Source of the DNA: Ianthella basta
Taxonomy: Eukaryota > Porifera > Demospongiae > Verongiida > Ianthellidae
Assembly: GCA_964019415.1 (NCBI GenBank)
Contig: OZ025870.1
Location: 8,399,915 to 8,463,914 of the forward strand
DNA length: 64,000 bases
Direction of reading: 5' to 3'
Part shown: one piece after another, positions 61,590 through 64,000 of the stretch
How positions within the stretch are numbered: the first letter of the stretch is position 1
How the letters are laid out: each line of letters starts with the position of its first letter
Program-made: the position numbers and the translations under genes
The notes under the pieces: model-generated
Database searches by the model: none
What the model was told of the DNA's origin: nothing
What the model saw: only the letters and a program-made list of their open reading frames with translations

Positions 61590-61976
61590 ATTACTTAGAG
61601 CATTCGAGGTAGTGTCTTGTTTGCATGTGTTCCACAGGCAGGCTATAGCCTGAGATGGTGCATGGGTAACTTACTGGTAGCAACTAATGTAGGTCTCTTG
61701 CTACTGGTGCTTCTTTGTTTTAATGAACATAAATAATTTTGTTGGTGTCTTAAGCAGCGCATGAATCCATATGGCTGATCAGTTTCAATTACCACGTACA
61801 CAAGGTGATACTAGTCTTGTTCTGTGGCTATCTACATTAATTAATGCACAGGAGAAAGGACAGCTTGGGCACTACCGCCCTCTCCTCCCTCCACACACAC
61901 ATGAAAAAATTGAGGGCACCGTAAAATACAGAGCGTTTTTTGTACATACTGTATGGCCTGATATTTTAGGCGAATT

Positions 61977-62014
61977 GATGAAATTACTGCATTGGGAGAT
62001 GCAGTAATTTCATC
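61977..62014. other. Perfect 16-bp-stem hairpin
   Basis: gatgaaattactgcat, loop tgggag, then the exact complement atgcagtaatttcatc. No T-run follows and no gene context explains it. Confidence 0.7.
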
Positions 62015-63526
62015 TGCAAATGGTTAATCCGGAATGGGCAAGAGCAAGATTGCAATGATAAGGAAATATGGATGCTGAGAGCACACAACATTGTTTGACA
62101 ATATCTGGTCAATATCTATTTCAATCCTTAGTCTTGTCTACGAAGTCTTCATCTAACAAAGGAGAATCCAAGCCTGATGCAAACAAAACCTGCTGACAAC
62201 GAGGGTGTACATTGATTGCATGCTGCCTCCAACTTCGCACGCAATCGTACTGATTCAATGCAGAAAAGCGTAATATTCTTTTTTGCAGCTGTCGATTGTG
62301 AACTCCATTAACCTTTAGGCCCAATGCATTCAGCTACAATCCTAGCTCATACGAAAAGCTAGATGATTGCACAATAGTACTGACATATTTGGCAGAAGAA
62401 ATATTAGCAGATTGCTCTCAAACTGTCAACCACCAAAATAAAATAAATTTCTCACCAAAATTTCTAGCTATACAGTACACCATTTGCTGTAACATGTTAG
62501 AATCTTACTTCCATGTATACAAATGTTTGGTCGGGTCACTTGCAAATGTTTGTATGCAAACGTACAACATGTAGCAACATTGTAGAAACCAAGTTGAAAA
62601 AAAAGAAGGTTGTACAACAAACAGCTACAAATGGTAGTTTGGACAGCTGTGAAATAGCATTGTATTGGATTTACCAGTGAATCCAGCCTTCAAACCACCT
62701 CACAACCAGGTCTGTAACCGGGTGTGAAAGGAGTGCTAGAGCACTATCAATTGCCACATCACATGCATATTCCCATGTACTAGTGGCTTTGGCCTTAAAT
62801 TGATCACAAGGCAAAGACATTCTAGACTACAGCAATTCTTTGTTTGAGCATTTCTAAACTGTTCTTAACTGTCATCCCAAAGGGTGGCCAATAGTGACTC
62901 AATTTGCTACCGTGTACGATGTCCCACGACTAGTTTGACTGTTTCTGCTATCAATTTCTGCTGTGGTTAACCACATTTCCACTACCCCATTATGTACTTA
63001 TGCATAAGTGCTCAACATAACAGGTTGCAAGTACAATTTGAAGCATTGAAAAAGTATGGACATCCGCAAAATAACACTTTGTTGCAGTTTTAAACCTCTT
63101 AGTGTATAATATGTCAAAAATTCAGTTTGACACCCTCATGACAATTCTGCGAGTTATTATCAAATGTTCTGCATCTAGTAGGCTGTTCTTGCAACAGTTT
63201 GTGCACTAACTAGCAGGAATCATATTGATGTATATAGCTTCAGGTACTATCGAAGCTTACTTTATGAAAGTTGTAAGAGTAATAGAAAGGGATCCGACAT
63301 CAAAATCAGCTGCCCATAACTCTTATTTTTACATGGAACATGTCCTATGTGTGCATGATTTGTCCACAAAAACTATACAACCACATTTGCACAGATATGT
63401 GTGCCTTCAGCTAGACGCATACTCACAATGGCGCATATTCATTTATTGAATCGTGTAATTAGAACTTACGGTCTGGAGGGCATGCGCGATAATTGGAAGA
63501 TTGTGTACATAGAACAAGCGTGAAGG

Positions 63527-64000
63527 ATGGTTCATTTCTGTGCTGTTTTAGGTTGCAGCAACCGTTCTGACCGTGATTCCCAAGTAAGCTACCATTGTTT
63601 ACCTCTAAGGAACAAGCCGTTGCTGAAACAGTGGATTCACAAGATCGGCAGGAGGAATCTACTGCTGAACGAGTCTACGTGCGTCTGTAGTGACCACTTT
63701 GTAAAGTCTAGGGGTAGAATGCTGCGTTTGGACGAAGTTCCCTCTTGAAACTGCCAGTACTGCCGACGCAGTTTGTTCCATCGCAGCCACGTAAGCAGAT
63801 ACTTCGAAGTACCCTACCAGAACCCAGCGCCGATAAGGAATTATCCGTCTCCAACGTTAGCTACGGCGATGCAGCTACAAACACCGACCTGACAGTAGCG
63901 GACCTAGAGTCGCATGAGGGACAGGTTTGCCAGTTGAAGGAAAACGTGGTGCAGTTTGAGCACGAATGTGAGGATTTGAAGGTGAAGCAGCCATATTCGG
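63527..64000 (+). CDS. THAP-domain protein, N-terminal part, frameshifted, runs off window
   Basis: ATG at 63527 in context aaggATGG. The first 58 residues form a THAP zinc finger: C5 and C10 in CAVLGCSN, a tryptophan and basic residues in LLKQWIHKIGRRN, then CVCSDHF with the second cysteine-histidine pair. The open frame stops at 63746, just after DEVP. Coding sense continues in the +1 frame (LLKLPVLPTQFVPSQP, then a glutamate-rich heptad stretch QVCQLKENVVQFEHECEDLK) to the window end. A 1-nt indel near 63743 is likely. THAP domains bind DNA; a coiled coil after it is common in both host THAP proteins and domesticated or active P-type transposases. Confidence 0.7.

Larger units (their letters stand above)
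59946..63430. other. Mostly unrecognised sequence, with one palindromic element
   Basis: About 3.5 kb. It contains a palindrome (61491-61589), a short perfect hairpin (61977-62014) and a few short open frames without motifs. It may be a long gene C intron or intergenic. Confidence 0.5.

Overview
The window looks like nuclear DNA of an animal, most probably a demosponge. The grounds are intron-rich genes with short phase-0 ankyrin exons, CARD-like death-fold exons linked to ankyrin arrays, AT-rich spacers full of TAGC runs, long GT microsatellites, and a mix of Gypsy, Penelope-like, LINE and palindromic DNA elements. The organism call is inference. There are no prokaryotic features. All exon calls come from reading frame, splice-site and paralogue comparison, without transcript support.

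Left part (1-22,150, + strand): the 3' part of an ankyrin gene ('gene A') whose start lies left of the window. It is built from repeated units: a 68-codon exon (two ankyrin repeats), an intron, then a 33-codon exon (one repeat). It ends in a 64-codon exon and a short terminal exon with a stop at 15,968-15,970. A young Gypsy LTR retrotransposon (1,701-6,090, minus strand) with 214-bp LTRs and a 5-bp target duplication sits in one intron. A decayed partial copy of the gene's 3' end (about 16,150-22,141) follows and carries a 5'-truncated LINE (about 19,008-21,085, minus strand). An intergenic stretch of about 4.9 kb comes next.

Middle and right (27,015-58,256, + strand): 'gene B', apparently near-complete, with 18 predicted exons. 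These encode a CARD-like region, a short linker, a second clearer CARD, a module of about 288 residues of unknown function, and about 18 ankyrin repeats made of the same 68/33-codon pairs as gene A. It ends in the same 64-codon and terminal exons. One ankyrin exon (51,150-51,351) lacks 2 nt. Its introns hold a Penelope-like reverse transcriptase remnant (39,976-41,345), a long-TIR foldback element, a THAP/P-like DNA element remnant (44,624-46,000), several palindromic MITEs, and a minus-strand multi-exon gene (52,807-55,790) itself interrupted by a Penelope-type insertion with a 12-bp target duplication.

Far right (59,479-64,000): the first exons of a third paralogue ('gene C') that starts like gene B but lacks the first CARD, then poorly recognisable sequence, then a THAP-domain gene at 63,527 that runs off the window with an apparent frameshift.

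Taken together this is a tandem family of CARD-ankyrin genes. By domain logic they could be cytosolic signalling or sensor proteins, with CARDs recruiting effectors and the ankyrin array binding ligand. Unit-by-unit exon duplication and frame-neutral exons could diversify the binding array. That role is inference only.
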